From NCBI RefSeq assembly GCF_937921625.1, contig NZ_CAKZTI010000036.1, forward strand, positions 1 to 64,000: a stretch of DNA of 64,000 nucleotides, read 5' to 3'. Positions 43,121-52,515 of this stretch are shown one piece after another. Numbering within the stretch: position 1 is the first letter of the stretch; every line of letters begins with the position of its first letter. Source of the DNA: an uncultured Campylobacter sp. Its GTDB lineage: Bacteria > Campylobacterota > Campylobacteria > Campylobacterales > Campylobacteraceae. The position numbers were made by a program, and so were the translations under genes. Below the pieces are notes generated by a model that made no database searches, was not told the DNA's origin, and was given only the letters and a program-made list of their open reading frames with translations.

Positions 43121-45568
43121 ATGCCTTACGATAGTAAAAGTATTGAGCTTAAATGGCAGAAAATTTGGGACGATGAAGGGGTTTTCGAGCCTAAGGACGA
43201 TTATAGCTTGCCTAAAAAATATATCCTTTCGATGTTTCCCTATCCAAGCGGCCGCATCCATATGGGGCATGTGCGAAACTACAGCATCGGCGACGCTTTG
43301 AGCCGCTACTACAGGCTGCGCGGATACAACGTGCTTCAGCCGATCGGCTTTGACAGCTTCGGCATGCCAGCAGAAAACGCGGCGATCAAACACGGCACCC
43401 ATCCCAGAGCTTGGACCTATGAAAATATCGATTATATGAAAAACGAGCTGCACCGCCTGGGCTTTAGCTTCTCAAAGCGTCGCATGCTCGCCACCTCCGA
43501 TCCGCTTTACACGCGCTGGGAGCAGGAATTTTTCATCAAACTTTTTGAAAAAGGGCTCATCTACAGAAAAAGCGCCGTGGTAAATTGGTGCGAGCACGAT
43601 CAGACGGTGCTTGCCAACGAGCAGGTCGAGGAGGGCAGGTGCTGGCGCTGCGGCAACGAGGTCGTGCAAAAGCAAATGCCGGGATATTATCTAAAAATCA
43701 CCGCTTATGCGCAGGAGCTTTTGGATTGCCTAAAGCAGCTTGAGGGCAAGTGGCCTGCTCAGGTGCTTACGATGCAGGAAAACTGGATCGGACGCAGCGA
43801 GGGTTTGGAATTTAGCTTTAAATTTGACGAGCAAAGCAGCGCCAAACTTGGCGGCATCGAGGGCTTTAAGGTTTTTACTACGAGGCCGGATACGATCTAT
43901 GGCATGAGCTACGCGGCACTTGCGCCGGAGCACGAGGTCGTAAAGAGACTTTTGGATAAAGGCTTACTTGACGTCCAGGCTGTGGCGAAGGTGAGAGAAA
44001 TTTTAAATCAAAGTCCGCGCGAGCGCCAAGCAAGCGATAAAGACGGCGTGAGCCTCGGAATCAGCGTGCTTCATCCGCTAAGCGGCAAAAAGATCCCCGT
44101 TTGGACTGCAAATTTCGTCCTAGCCGAATACGGCGGCGGTGCGGTTATGGCGGTGCCTGCGCACGATGAGAGAGACTTTGAGTTTGCGAAGAAATTTAAC
44201 CTGCCGATCATTCAAAGCATCGCTCCAAAAAGTGGCGATTACGACGCCGGCAAAGCCTACGCAGAGAGCGGAGTTTTGGTAAATTCCGCGGAATTTAGCG
44301 GCATGGATAGCGAGAAGGCAAAAAGCGCCGTTATCTCAAAATTTGAGGAGTTAAAGCTCGGATGTCGCGTGGTAAATTTTAAACTGCGCGATTGGGGAGT
44401 GAGCCGCCAACGCTACTGGGGCGCGCCGATCCCGATGATCCACTGCCCAAAATGCGGGCTGGTAAGCGAGGAAATTTCAAATCTGCCCGTAGAGCTTCCG
44501 CAGGATATTAAGATCACCGGCAAGGGCAATCCGCTGGATACGCATCCTAGCTGGAAGTTTTGCAAATGCCCTAAATGCGGCGGCGACGGGGTGCGTGAGA
44601 CCGATACGCTCGATACATTTTTTGAAAGCTCATGGTATTTCGCGCGCTACGCAAGCGACGAGCGAACGTGGCAGCAGCGCGCGTTTGACGAGCAAAGCGT
44701 GAACTACTGGATGAATGTCGATCAGTATATCGGCGGCATCGAGCATGCGATTTTGCACCTTTTGTATGCGAGATTTTTCCAAAAGGCTCTTCGCGACATA
44801 GGCTATCTGCGCGATAGCGAGCCGTTTGAGCGGCTACTAACCCAGGGCATGGTGCTAAAAGACGGCGCGAAGATGAGTAAAAGCAAGGGAAATACCGTCG
44901 ATCCCGACGACATCATCGAGACCTACGGCGCTGATACGGCGAGGCTTTTTATACTTTTTGCCGCGCCTCCGCAAAAGGAGCTTGAGTGGAACGACAGCGC
45001 GGTAGAGGGCGCGTATAAATTTTTAAATCGCCTATACGATCGTGCTGAAAACGCCTACGCTACGGATAAAATTCCGCAGATCAACCACGCCGCTTTAAAC
45101 AAAGAGGAAAAATATGCCCGCCTCAAAGTTTACGAGGCGCTTAAGAAATCACAGCAGGTTTATGAGAGCAGTTTTGCTTTCAATACCCTAATCGCCGCGT
45201 GTATGGAGGCGCTAAATGCGCTAAATACGCAGAGCAACAAAGACGTATTTACCGAGGGATATTTCGTGATCTTAAATCTGCTAGAGCCTATAGTGCCGCA
45301 CATCTGCGCCGAGCTTAGCGAGAAGCTGTTTAAGAGGCGGAATTTCGGCGAGCTGAGAGTTTGCGAAGAGGTCTTTGAGAGCGATACGATCAGGCTTGCC
45401 GTCACGATTAACGGCAAAAAACGCGCCGAGTTTGAAGCGGATGCAGGCCTAAGCGAGGGCGAAATTTTAAACCTTGCAAAGCAAAACTGCGCCAAATGGC
45501 TAGAGGGCAAGAGCGTCGTAAAAGAAATTTACGTCAAAAACAAGCTCGTAAATTTGGTGATAAAGTAG
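43121..45568 (+). CDS. leuS: Leucyl-tRNA synthetase
   Basis: An 815-residue class Ia synthetase. The HIGH motif is in YPSGRIHMGHVRNY (about 43-56), a zinc-type insertion CRVVNFKLRDWGVSRQRYWGAPIP follows the CP1 editing domain (about 220-400, with TTRPDTIYG and VPAHDERD), KMSKS lies in GAKMSKSKGNTVDPD (about 583), and there is an anticodon helical domain and a C-terminal tail. Charges tRNA-Leu. Six bases before the LptE gene. Confidence 0.97.
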   Translation: MPYDSKSIELKWQKIWDDEGVFEPKDDYSLPKKYILSMFPYPSGRIHMGHVRNYSIGDALSRYYRLRGYNVLQPIGFDSFGMPAENAAIKHGTHPRAWTYENIDYMKNELHRLGFSFSKRRMLATSDPLYTRWEQEFFIKLFEKGLIYRKSAVVNWCEHDQTVLANEQVEEGRCWRCGNEVVQKQMPGYYLKITAYAQELLDCLKQLEGKWPAQVLTMQENWIGRSEGLEFSFKFDEQSSAKLGGIEGFKVFTTRPDTIYGMSYAALAPEHEVVKRLLDKGLLDVQAVAKVREILNQSPRERQASDKDGVSLGISVLHPLSGKKIPVWTANFVLAEYGGGAVMAVPAHDERDFEFAKKFNLPIIQSIAPKSGDYDAGKAYAESGVLVNSAEFSGMDSEKAKSAVISKFEELKLGCRVVNFKLRDWGVSRQRYWGAPIPMIHCPKCGLVSEEISNLPVELPQDIKITGKGNPLDTHPSWKFCKCPKCGGDGVRETDTLDTFFESSWYFARYASDERTWQQRAFDEQSVNYWMNVDQYIGGIEHAILHLLYARFFQKALRDIGYLRDSEPFERLLTQGMVLKDGAKMSKSKGNTVDPDDIIETYGADTARLFILFAAPPQKELEWNDSAVEGAYKFLNRLYDRAENAYATDKIPQINHAALNKEEKYARLKVYEALKKSQQVYESSFAFNTLIAACMEALNALNTQSNKDVFTEGYFVILNLLEPIVPHICAELSEKLFKRRNFGELRVCEEVFESDTIRLAVTINGKKRAEFEADAGLSEGEILNLAKQNCAKWLEGKSVVKEIYVKNKLVNLVIK

Positions 45569-45574
45569 GCGAAG

Positions 45575-46114
45575 ATGAGAAAAGTTTTAACCGTTTTTTG
45601 TTTGATTTTTTTAATCGGCTGCGGCTACAAGCCCGTTTCAAGGATTGCAAAAGAGACGATGAGCGGAAGTGTATTTGTGGACGTAATGATGAGCAAGACC
45701 GATCCGCAAAACACCGTCGCTATTAAAGATGCGATCAGACAGGGTATAGTCCAGCGCCTAGGGATGAGCCTTTCGGATAAAAACTCGGCGCAGACGATTG
45801 TAGTAGCGAGCATAAAAAGCCTAAGCTTTAGCGAGCTTTCATACGATCAGTTCGGCTACGTCACTAGCTACCGCGCAAATCTTGTCGTAAATTTTAGCAC
45901 TAAGCTTAAAAACGGCGAGGTTTTCAGCAAGGATTGCGTTGGCGATTACGATTTTAAAGTTAGCCGCCTAGTCAAAAATAGCTACGATACGAGCTCGATC
46001 ATTAGCGATAAGGACCGCTACAAGGCGATCGAAAATGCCTCTGCGCAGGCGTTTGACGAGTTTATTTCGGCGCTTGCGATTAGGGGATTCAGACTTGAGC
46101 GGGCGCAGCATTAA
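45575..46114 (+). CDS. lptE: LPS-assembly lipoprotein LptE-like
   Basis: A 179-residue lipoprotein: signal peptide with lipobox LIGC (Cys16), then GYKPVSRIA and a beta-alpha fold of the LptE/RlpB type, helping LptD place LPS or LOS in the outer membrane. The gene order leuS - this gene - folC is that of C. jejuni and H. pylori. Overlaps the start of folC by 20 bases. Sequence similarity in this family is low, so the name rests partly on position. Confidence 0.82.
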   Translation: MRKVLTVFCLIFLIGCGYKPVSRIAKETMSGSVFVDVMMSKTDPQNTVAIKDAIRQGIVQRLGMSLSDKNSAQTIVVASIKSLSFSELSYDQFGYVTSYRANLVVNFSTKLKNGEVFSKDCVGDYDFKVSRLVKNSYDTSSIISDKDRYKAIENASAQAFDEFISALAIRGFRLERAQH

Positions 46115-47702
46115 AGAATTTTTGCAAAATCGCCCGATTTATTACAAAAAAATCGACTACGAGCGCTTCCCGCGGGCATATGCTGCCATTAAAGATAAAA
46201 TTCCGCTCAAAAACGTCATTCAGATCATCGGCACCAACGGCAAGGGCAGCACTGGGCGGTTTTTGGCTAACGCGATCGCTGCAGCGGGCTTTAACGTCGG
46301 GCACTACACCAGTCCGCACGTTTTTAAGCTCAACGAGCGCATCTATCTAGGCGGACGCATCGCGCAAAACCCAGTTTTTGCGTTAAATTCAGGCGCTTCA
46401 AATTTTAAAAACGAGCAAAATTCCGCTTCGGCGTCAAATTTTACAGAAAAACAAAATTCCATAAAGATGCAAAATTTTGCGAATAGAGAAAATTCAGCCT
46501 CTAAAATTTCTATTTCTAATTTGCAAAATTCCACCACGCAGAATTTGCACGGCGAGCAGAATTCCGCCCTGCAGAACTCCGTTTATACCACGCAAAATTT
46601 TTGTAGCAAGCATAATTTCATCGCGCAAAATTCTACTTCTACACAAAATTTATGGAATTCTCAAGATCTCAAATCGCCGTCTGAGCAAAATTTAAAATTC
46701 TCACCGGAGCAAAATTTTAAATCTCAGCTAAGATCAAATTCCAAATCCGCTCAAAGCTCGCTTCCCATTTCGCTAGGTCGTGATGCTACGGATGAGGAGC
46801 TTGATTTCGCGCATGAGTTTTTGCAAGAGAGCTTGCCCGCGGAGTTTAAAGATAGCCTCTCGTATTTCGAGTATCTCACGCTTGCGGCGGCAGTGCTTTT
46901 TAGGGATTGCGATTACTGCGTGATCGAGGCTGGGATGGGCGGCGAGTTTGACGCTACGTCGAGCTTCGGGCGCACGTTGTCACTTTTTACACCGATCGGC
47001 ACCGATCATTTGGGCATGCTAGGACAAAATCTAGAGCAGATCGCCCACACCAAGCTCATTACGATGCAGCAAGCGGCGATTTTAAGCGATGAGATGAGCG
47101 AAGTTCCGCTTCGTATCGCGCGGCAGATCGCAGAGCAAAAAGGAACTCATTTGAGGTTTGCAGCAGAGCTTTTAAGCGAGAGTGAGCAAGCGCAGATTGC
47201 ATGGTTTTGCGCGCACAATAATCTACCTAAATTTCAAATTTCAAATTTAGCTCTAGCGCTTGCTGCGATGAAATTTTTAAATTTGAAATTTGAAATTTCA
47301 CAGCTGCCGCCTCTAAATTTACGCGGCAGGATGGAGACTCTGGCGCCGAATTTACGCGTGGATGTTGGACACAACGAGCTTGCGGCACAGCAAGTCGCCC
47401 GCGAAATTACCGAAATCTACGGAGGCAAAAAGATCGTGCTGATTTATAACGCCTTTGCCGATAAAGACGTAGCCGCGGTGCTACGGACTTTAGCACCCGT
47501 GGTAGAGCGCGTGGAGATCTTTAACTACGAGGTTGCGGATCGCGAAATGGCAGCAGAGGCGATAACCCGTGCGCTTGACGCGCTTAAAATTCCACATTCG
47601 CCGTTTCGCGGCGAGCTTAGAGCGGACGAGGAGTATTTGGTTTTCGGCTCGTTTCATTTGGTAGAAAATTTCATTTTATGGTTTGAGGCGCGCCGTGGCT
47701 AA
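46095..47702 (+). CDS. folC: Folylpolyglutamate/dihydrofolate synthase with a ~130-residue low-complexity insertion
   Basis: A 535-residue FolC (usual length near 390-430) adding glutamate to folates. P-loop IIGTNGKGSTGRFLANAI (about 46-63), TSPHVFKLNERI, EAGMGGEFDATSSF, FTPIGTDHLGMLG and the C-terminal domain with GRMETLAPNLRVDVGHN. After IYLGGRIAQNPVFAL (about residue 95) comes Asn/Gln/Ser-rich sequence (to ~227), then the normal fold resumes at ELDFAHEFLQESLP. The TTG at 46095 with AGGGGA upstream is the likely start; a start 20 codons earlier lies deep in lptE. Confidence 0.92.
   Translation: MSGRSIKEFLQNRPIYYKKIDYERFPRAYAAIKDKIPLKNVIQIIGTNGKGSTGRFLANAIAAAGFNVGHYTSPHVFKLNERIYLGGRIAQNPVFALNSGASNFKNEQNSASASNFTEKQNSIKMQNFANRENSASKISISNLQNSTTQNLHGEQNSALQNSVYTTQNFCSKHNFIAQNSTSTQNLWNSQDLKSPSEQNLKFSPEQNFKSQLRSNSKSAQSSLPISLGRDATDEELDFAHEFLQESLPAEFKDSLSYFEYLTLAAAVLFRDCDYCVIEAGMGGEFDATSSFGRTLSLFTPIGTDHLGMLGQNLEQIAHTKLITMQQAAILSDEMSEVPLRIARQIAEQKGTHLRFAAELLSESEQAQIAWFCAHNNLPKFQISNLALALAAMKFLNLKFEISQLPPLNLRGRMETLAPNLRVDVGHNELAAQQVAREITEIYGGKKIVLIYNAFADKDVAAVLRTLAPVVERVEIFNYEVADREMAAEAITRALDALKIPHSPFRGELRADEEYLVFGSFHLVENFILWFEARRG
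46380..46775 (+). repeat. In-frame CAAAATT-word repeat in folC
   Basis: About 400 bases in which CAAAATT(C/T), GAATTC/GAATTT and CAAATTTT words recur about every 15-30 bases, read as QNS, QNF, QNL and NS peptides. Composition and word type match the rluD, trmB and 20681-21115 segments, though the spacers are more AT-rich here. Confidence 0.85.
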
Positions 47703-48588
47703 AACTAAACTCACCCTAAGCGATCACTTTGGCACCAAGACGCTGTATTTTGGCGAAAATTTTAGATTTCAACTTAAAATTTTATCCGCGTTTTTTGTAA
47801 TTTTTCTGCTAGTTTTGTTTTTTGCGATCTTTAAACTCGCGAGCGACCGATCAAATTTAAAAGAGCTAAACAAAACCCTATACGCTGAAAATCTCGCGCT
47901 AAAAGAGCAAAATATCGCGCTTGAGGGCAAAAACGAGGAGGTGCTTGCCAAGCTGGACGGACGCGAAGACGATGGAGGCGGGCTGGATAGTGATATCCAA
48001 GTAATGCTTGCGATGAATGAGATGAAAAAGGAGCGTAAAAAGGGCTCCGGCACGCACATCGCAGCTAGCGAAAAAACGGCGAGCGCGATTCTTAGCGCTG
48101 TGCCTAATGGACTTCCGATGCAGTATCGCGGGATCACTAGCCCTTTTGGGATGCGCACTCATCCAATCAGCGGTGTTATGAGGATGCACCACGGCATCGA
48201 CTTGCGAGCAAGCGAGGGCACTCCGGTGTTTGCGACGGCAGAGGGCTTCGTGCAGTTTGCAGGCGGCAGTGGCAGCGGATATGGAATTTTAGTGATTTTA
48301 TCGCACAATTACGGTTTTGAGACCCGTTACGGCCATCTTAGCTCCGCGATCGTAACGCCCGGTTCTTGGGTTAAAAAGGGCGATCTCATCGGCTATAGCG
48401 GCAACACCGGCTACAGCACCGGCCCGCACCTGCATTACGAAGTTAGGTTTTTGGCTCAAAGCGTCGATCCTGCAAATTTTATGAGCTGGAACGCGCAAAA
48501 TTTCAAAAATATCTCGACCTTGGAGCCTAACGTATCGTGGCAGGAGATCGCAAACGTCGTGCAGCATCAGATCGAAAGGTTTAAATAA
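47695..48588 (+). CDS. M23 peptidoglycan DD-endopeptidase (Csd1/Pgp3-like)
   Basis: A 297-residue inner-membrane-anchored peptidase: one helix (about 26-50), a coiled coil (about 55-90), and an M23 domain (about 145-270) with all zinc ligands: GMRTHPISGVMRMHHGIDLRA (HxxxD) and HLHYEVRF (HxH). It cuts peptide crosslinks and, in H. pylori (Csd1) and C. jejuni (Pgp3), helps produce helical shape together with bactofilin CcmA. I start at the GTG at 47695 (GAGG 7 bases upstream), overlapping folC by 8 bases. The stop shares one base with the mfd start, so the ccmA gene found here in relatives is absent. Confidence 0.9.
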   Translation: MAKTKLTLSDHFGTKTLYFGENFRFQLKILSAFFVIFLLVLFFAIFKLASDRSNLKELNKTLYAENLALKEQNIALEGKNEEVLAKLDGREDDGGGLDSDIQVMLAMNEMKKERKKGSGTHIAASEKTASAILSAVPNGLPMQYRGITSPFGMRTHPISGVMRMHHGIDLRASEGTPVFATAEGFVQFAGGSGSGYGILVILSHNYGFETRYGHLSSAIVTPGSWVKKGDLIGYSGNTGYSTGPHLHYEVRFLAQSVDPANFMSWNAQNFKNISTLEPNVSWQEIANVVQHQIERFK

Positions 48589-51548
48589 TGCAAGCCGAGG
48601 TTTACGAATACTTTTTGCAAAACCAAAAAGAGCTTTTGATCTGCGAGGACGATAAAGAGGCTGCGGCGTGCGAGCAGGTTCTTAAATTTATGGGCTACGC
48701 GGCCTTTTGCCTGCCCGATTTTAGAGCGAGCTTTGGCGAGGATCTGCGCAGCTACATGGGCGAGCTTGCGGGTATCAGCACCGCTCTTAGCGCGTTTTAC
48801 AAAGCAAGCGGTAAAAAAATTTTAATCTCGCCCGTCCGCACGATCTTAAACAAACTCCCCGCCGCAAGCCATCTGCGCCCGCTAAATTTAAAATTTGGCG
48901 AAGAGTTAAACTTAAACGAGCTGAAAGAGGAAATTTTGCGCCTGGGATACGACGTGCGCGACATCGTTGAAAGCATGGGCGAGGTTAGCTTCCGTGGCGA
49001 GATCATCGATATTTTTTCGGTAGGGAGCGAAAGCGCGGTTAGAATTCTGCTCGACGGCGAGAGGGTTGAGAGTATCAGGCGATTTGACGTCGCGACGCAA
49101 AAAAGCGAAAAAGATGAGCTTGCGCAAGTAGAGATAGCGCCGTTTTTGGCAAATTTAAGCGAGGACGAGTTTGAGAGCGTGAGCGAAAAGATATCGCGCG
49201 CGGACAGCGACGCGTTAGCTCGCGATCTGGGCTCGCTCGGGTTTTGGTTCATCGAGGGCTTCGTAGATTACACGAGTGCGTTTGATTGCGTCTTGCTGCA
49301 CGAGATCAAAAAGGATGAAATTTTTTCCGAGCGCAATTTGGATTTTTTAGACGCGATCGAGGTATTGCCCGCGGCGCGTAAATTTAAAGACCTCGCCGTG
49401 ACGCCGTCGCAGGAATTTTTTGAATTCCACCGCAGCGAGACTATCACGCTGATCGCGCGAAACGACGCACTGCTCGCGCCGTTTGATCTTAGCGGATTTA
49501 GCAATATCGAAATTTTACGCGAGGATTTCGTCGTAAATTTAATAAGCGTCGAGCGGATCATCCTTTCGCTAAACAAAGCGGCGCCTAAAAAGCGCGTAAG
49601 AAGATCGAGCCTGGCTCTGGATGAGCTAAACGTGGGCGATTTTGTCGTGCACGAAGATCACGGTATCGCTAAATTTAACGGGCTTGAGCTCATTGAGGTG
49701 ATGGGGCGCAGCAAGGAGTTCGTATCCCTGCTCTACGAGGGCGGCGATAAGCTGCTGCTGCCGGTAGAGTATCTAAATAAGATCGATCGCTACGTCGCAA
49801 GCGGCGGTGCGGTGAGCTTGGATCATCTGGGCAGGGCGAGCTTTTGCAAAATCAAGGAGCGAGTGCGCGAAAAGCTCTTCGCGATCGCTTCAAAGATCAT
49901 CGCGCTGGCGGCCAAGCGCGAGCTGGTGCGAGGGCTCGTCATCAAAAACGAAAGCGCGGACTATGCGAAATTTTTAAGCGCAAGCGGCTTTAGCTACACG
50001 AGCGATCAGCAAAAGGCAGTGAGCGCGATTTTAGAGGATCTGCAAAGCGGCAAGGTGATGGATCGTCTGCTTAGCGGAGACGTGGGCTTTGGAAAGACCG
50101 AGGTTGCGATGAATGCGATCTTTGCCTGCATTCGCAGCGGTCATTCGGTGCTGTTTTTCGTACCTACGACACTGCTTAGCTCTCAGCATTACGCCACGCT
50201 TAGCGAGCGCTTTAGGGAGTTTGAAATTCCCGTTTTCAAGCTCGATCGCTTTAGCAGCGCAAGGCAAAAAAGTGAAATTTTAAAGCGCCTGCAAGGCGGC
50301 GAGGCGATCGTCGTGGTCGGCACGCACTCGCTTTTAAATTTAAACCCCGCAAATTTAGGGCTCATAATCATCGATGAGGAGCATAAATTCGGCGTTAAGC
50401 AAAAGGAGCGGCTCAAAGAGAAAAGCGCCGCCTCGCACCTACTTAGTATGTCTGCCACTCCGATACCGCGCAGTCTGAATATGGCGCTAAGCTCGATTAA
50501 AAGCTACTCCACGCTGCTTAGCCCGCCGCAGGATCGCCTTGACGTGCGTACCTTCGTCAAGCAGTGGGACGAAAAGATCATAAAAGAGGCGATCTCGCGC
50601 GAGCTGCGACGCGGCGGGCAGATTTTTTACGTCCACAACCACATCGCGACGATGCAAAGCACCAAAAAGAAGCTGCTTGAAATTTTGCCGAGCCTTAAAA
50701 TTTTAATTTTGCACTCCAAGATTGACGCTAAAACTACGGAGGATGAAATTTTAAAATTTGTGGCGGGCGGATACGATCTGCTACTTTGCACCAGCATCGT
50801 AGAAAGCGGCATCCATATGCCGCGCGTAAATACGATCATCGTCGAAAACGCTGATAAATTCGGTATCGCCGATCTGCACCAGCTGCGCGGCCGCGTCGGA
50901 CGCAGCAACAAACAGGGCTTTTGCTACTTTTTGATCGAGGATAAAACCGCTCTTACGCAGGACGCGCTAAAGCGGCTCGTAGCGCTTGAGAGCAACTCGT
51001 TTTTGGGTAGCGGCTCAGTACTGGCGTATCACGATCTTGAAATTCGCGGCGGCGGAAATTTGCTCGGAGAGGCACAGAGCGGGCACATCGAGGCGATCGG
51101 CTACTCGCTTTATCTAAAGATGCTCGAAGAGGAGATCGGCAAGCTGCTAAGCAGAAAAAGCGCCGCTGCGAGCGTGGAGCTTAAAATTTCAGTAAACGCC
51201 TTTTTGAACTCGGAATTTATCAGAGAGGATCGCCTGCGCCTAGATCTTTACAGGCGGCTTAGCAAGTGCGCCGAGGCGAGCGAAGTACTTGAAATTTTCG
51301 GCGAGATCGAGGACCGCTTCGGGCGCGCAGACATTTACACTAAGCAATTTATCGACGTGATGATGATTAAGGTTTTGGCTACGAAGCTTGGCTTGCGCGT
51401 GATTTCGAGCATGGACGAAAATATCTTGATCACCCTTACAAACGGCGATAAGGTGCGATTAAAGGCGCAGACGCGCGACGATGACGACGTGATAAGCGAA
51501 ATTTTGATCTATCTGCGAAGGGAGCTAAAAAATGCGAACTTGCGATGA
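48588..51548 (+). CDS. mfd: Transcription-repair coupling factor Mfd
   Basis: A 986-residue ATP-dependent translocase that removes stalled RNA polymerase and recruits UvrA. N-terminal UvrB-like part (about 1-330, with YMGELAGI), RNA-polymerase-interacting domain LNVGDFVVHEDHGIAKF (about 347), helicase domain 1 with Walker A SGDVGFGKTEVAMNAI (about 498) and DEEH box (about 597), helicase domain 2 with SIVESGIHMPRVNTI and QLRGRVGRSNKQGFCYF, and the C-terminal TRCF domain. Near the usual length for Campylobacterota. Start directly at the end of the M23 gene. Confidence 0.96.
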   Translation: MQAEVYEYFLQNQKELLICEDDKEAAACEQVLKFMGYAAFCLPDFRASFGEDLRSYMGELAGISTALSAFYKASGKKILISPVRTILNKLPAASHLRPLNLKFGEELNLNELKEEILRLGYDVRDIVESMGEVSFRGEIIDIFSVGSESAVRILLDGERVESIRRFDVATQKSEKDELAQVEIAPFLANLSEDEFESVSEKISRADSDALARDLGSLGFWFIEGFVDYTSAFDCVLLHEIKKDEIFSERNLDFLDAIEVLPAARKFKDLAVTPSQEFFEFHRSETITLIARNDALLAPFDLSGFSNIEILREDFVVNLISVERIILSLNKAAPKKRVRRSSLALDELNVGDFVVHEDHGIAKFNGLELIEVMGRSKEFVSLLYEGGDKLLLPVEYLNKIDRYVASGGAVSLDHLGRASFCKIKERVREKLFAIASKIIALAAKRELVRGLVIKNESADYAKFLSASGFSYTSDQQKAVSAILEDLQSGKVMDRLLSGDVGFGKTEVAMNAIFACIRSGHSVLFFVPTTLLSSQHYATLSERFREFEIPVFKLDRFSSARQKSEILKRLQGGEAIVVVGTHSLLNLNPANLGLIIIDEEHKFGVKQKERLKEKSAASHLLSMSATPIPRSLNMALSSIKSYSTLLSPPQDRLDVRTFVKQWDEKIIKEAISRELRRGGQIFYVHNHIATMQSTKKKLLEILPSLKILILHSKIDAKTTEDEILKFVAGGYDLLLCTSIVESGIHMPRVNTIIVENADKFGIADLHQLRGRVGRSNKQGFCYFLIEDKTALTQDALKRLVALESNSFLGSGSVLAYHDLEIRGGGNLLGEAQSGHIEAIGYSLYLKMLEEEIGKLLSRKSAAASVELKISVNAFLNSEFIREDRLRLDLYRRLSKCAEASEVLEIFGEIEDRFGRADIYTKQFIDVMMIKVLATKLGLRVISSMDENILITLTNGDKVRLKAQTRDDDDVISEILIYLRRELKNANLR

Positions 51549-52515
51549 AAATATCAAAAAAAGCGCGAGTAAAAGTAGAAGCGAAGGGCTAAATTTAGAC
51601 GCGGCGAGCGGTTTAAATTTAGCGCCGCAAGCCGTCCTAAAAAGCGTGCAGAGCGCCGCCGGCGAGCAAATTTATTTCAGCGATTTTAGCACGATTGATT
51701 GGCGCGCTGTGCAGGTCGCCGCTTTTCGCGCGAATAAAAAGGCGCTAAAGATCGTTCGCGACATCGATTTCACGGGTATTGACGCGCTTGTGGGGCTAGA
51801 GAGTCAAAAATCGGCTCTTATAAAAAACACAGACGCCTTCCTGCGCGGCCGTAGCGCCAATCACGCGCTGTTGTGGGGCGAGAGCGGCTGCGGCAAATCA
51901 AGCCTTGCGAAGGCGGTTTTTTCTAAATTTATCCCGCAAGGTCTTAAGATCATCGAGATCGGTAGGGACGATCTGGGCTATCTCGTGGATATAATCGATG
52001 CGATCCGCGAAACGAACTTTAAATTTATCATCTTTTGCGACGATTTGAGCTTTGAGCTCGGCGAGAGCGGCTACAAGCACCTAAAGCCGCTACTTGAAGG
52101 CTCACTGGAGCGCGCGCCGCGCAACGTGCTGATGTATGCGACGTCCAACCGCCGCCACATCGTAGGCGAATGCGCAAGCGATAACGACGCCGCGCAGATA
52201 AGCCGCGGCGAGCTGCACCTAAGCGATGCGGCGAACGAGCGAATCAGCCTTAGCGAGCGCTTTGGGCTACAGCTAAGCTTTTACGGCGGGAGCATGCAGG
52301 AGTATTTGGGGATCGTAGATGCCTATTTTGCGGCTGCGCAAGGTATAAGTGCGGCGAAATTTCGCTTGAGCTTTGCCGCAAATTTAGACGAGCTGCATGC
52401 AAAGGCGCGTGAGTTTACGATGCTTCGTGCAAGCCGCAGCGGCCGCGCGGCAAAGCAGTTTTTCCTAAGCTTTGGCGAGGAATTTTTTGCAAATTTAAAA
52501 GGCGGCAGCAGATGA
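51532..52515 (+). CDS. AAA ATPase of the DUF815 family
   Basis: A 327-residue protein with a weakly conserved N-terminus (to ~80), then the DUF815 core: GLESQKSALIKNTDAFL, Walker A WGESGCGKSSLAKAV (about 122), Walker B FIIFCDDLSFE (about 165), and the sensor YATSNRRHIV. Family function is unknown. Overlaps mfd by 17 bases; AAGGGAG precedes the ATG. Followed by two genes with 4-base overlaps, so it is part of the same operon. Confidence 0.87.
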   Translation: MRTCDENIKKSASKSRSEGLNLDAASGLNLAPQAVLKSVQSAAGEQIYFSDFSTIDWRAVQVAAFRANKKALKIVRDIDFTGIDALVGLESQKSALIKNTDAFLRGRSANHALLWGESGCGKSSLAKAVFSKFIPQGLKIIEIGRDDLGYLVDIIDAIRETNFKFIIFCDDLSFELGESGYKHLKPLLEGSLERAPRNVLMYATSNRRHIVGECASDNDAAQISRGELHLSDAANERISLSERFGLQLSFYGGSMQEYLGIVDAYFAAAQGISAAKFRLSFAANLDELHAKAREFTMLRASRSGRAAKQFFLSFGEEFFANLKGGSR

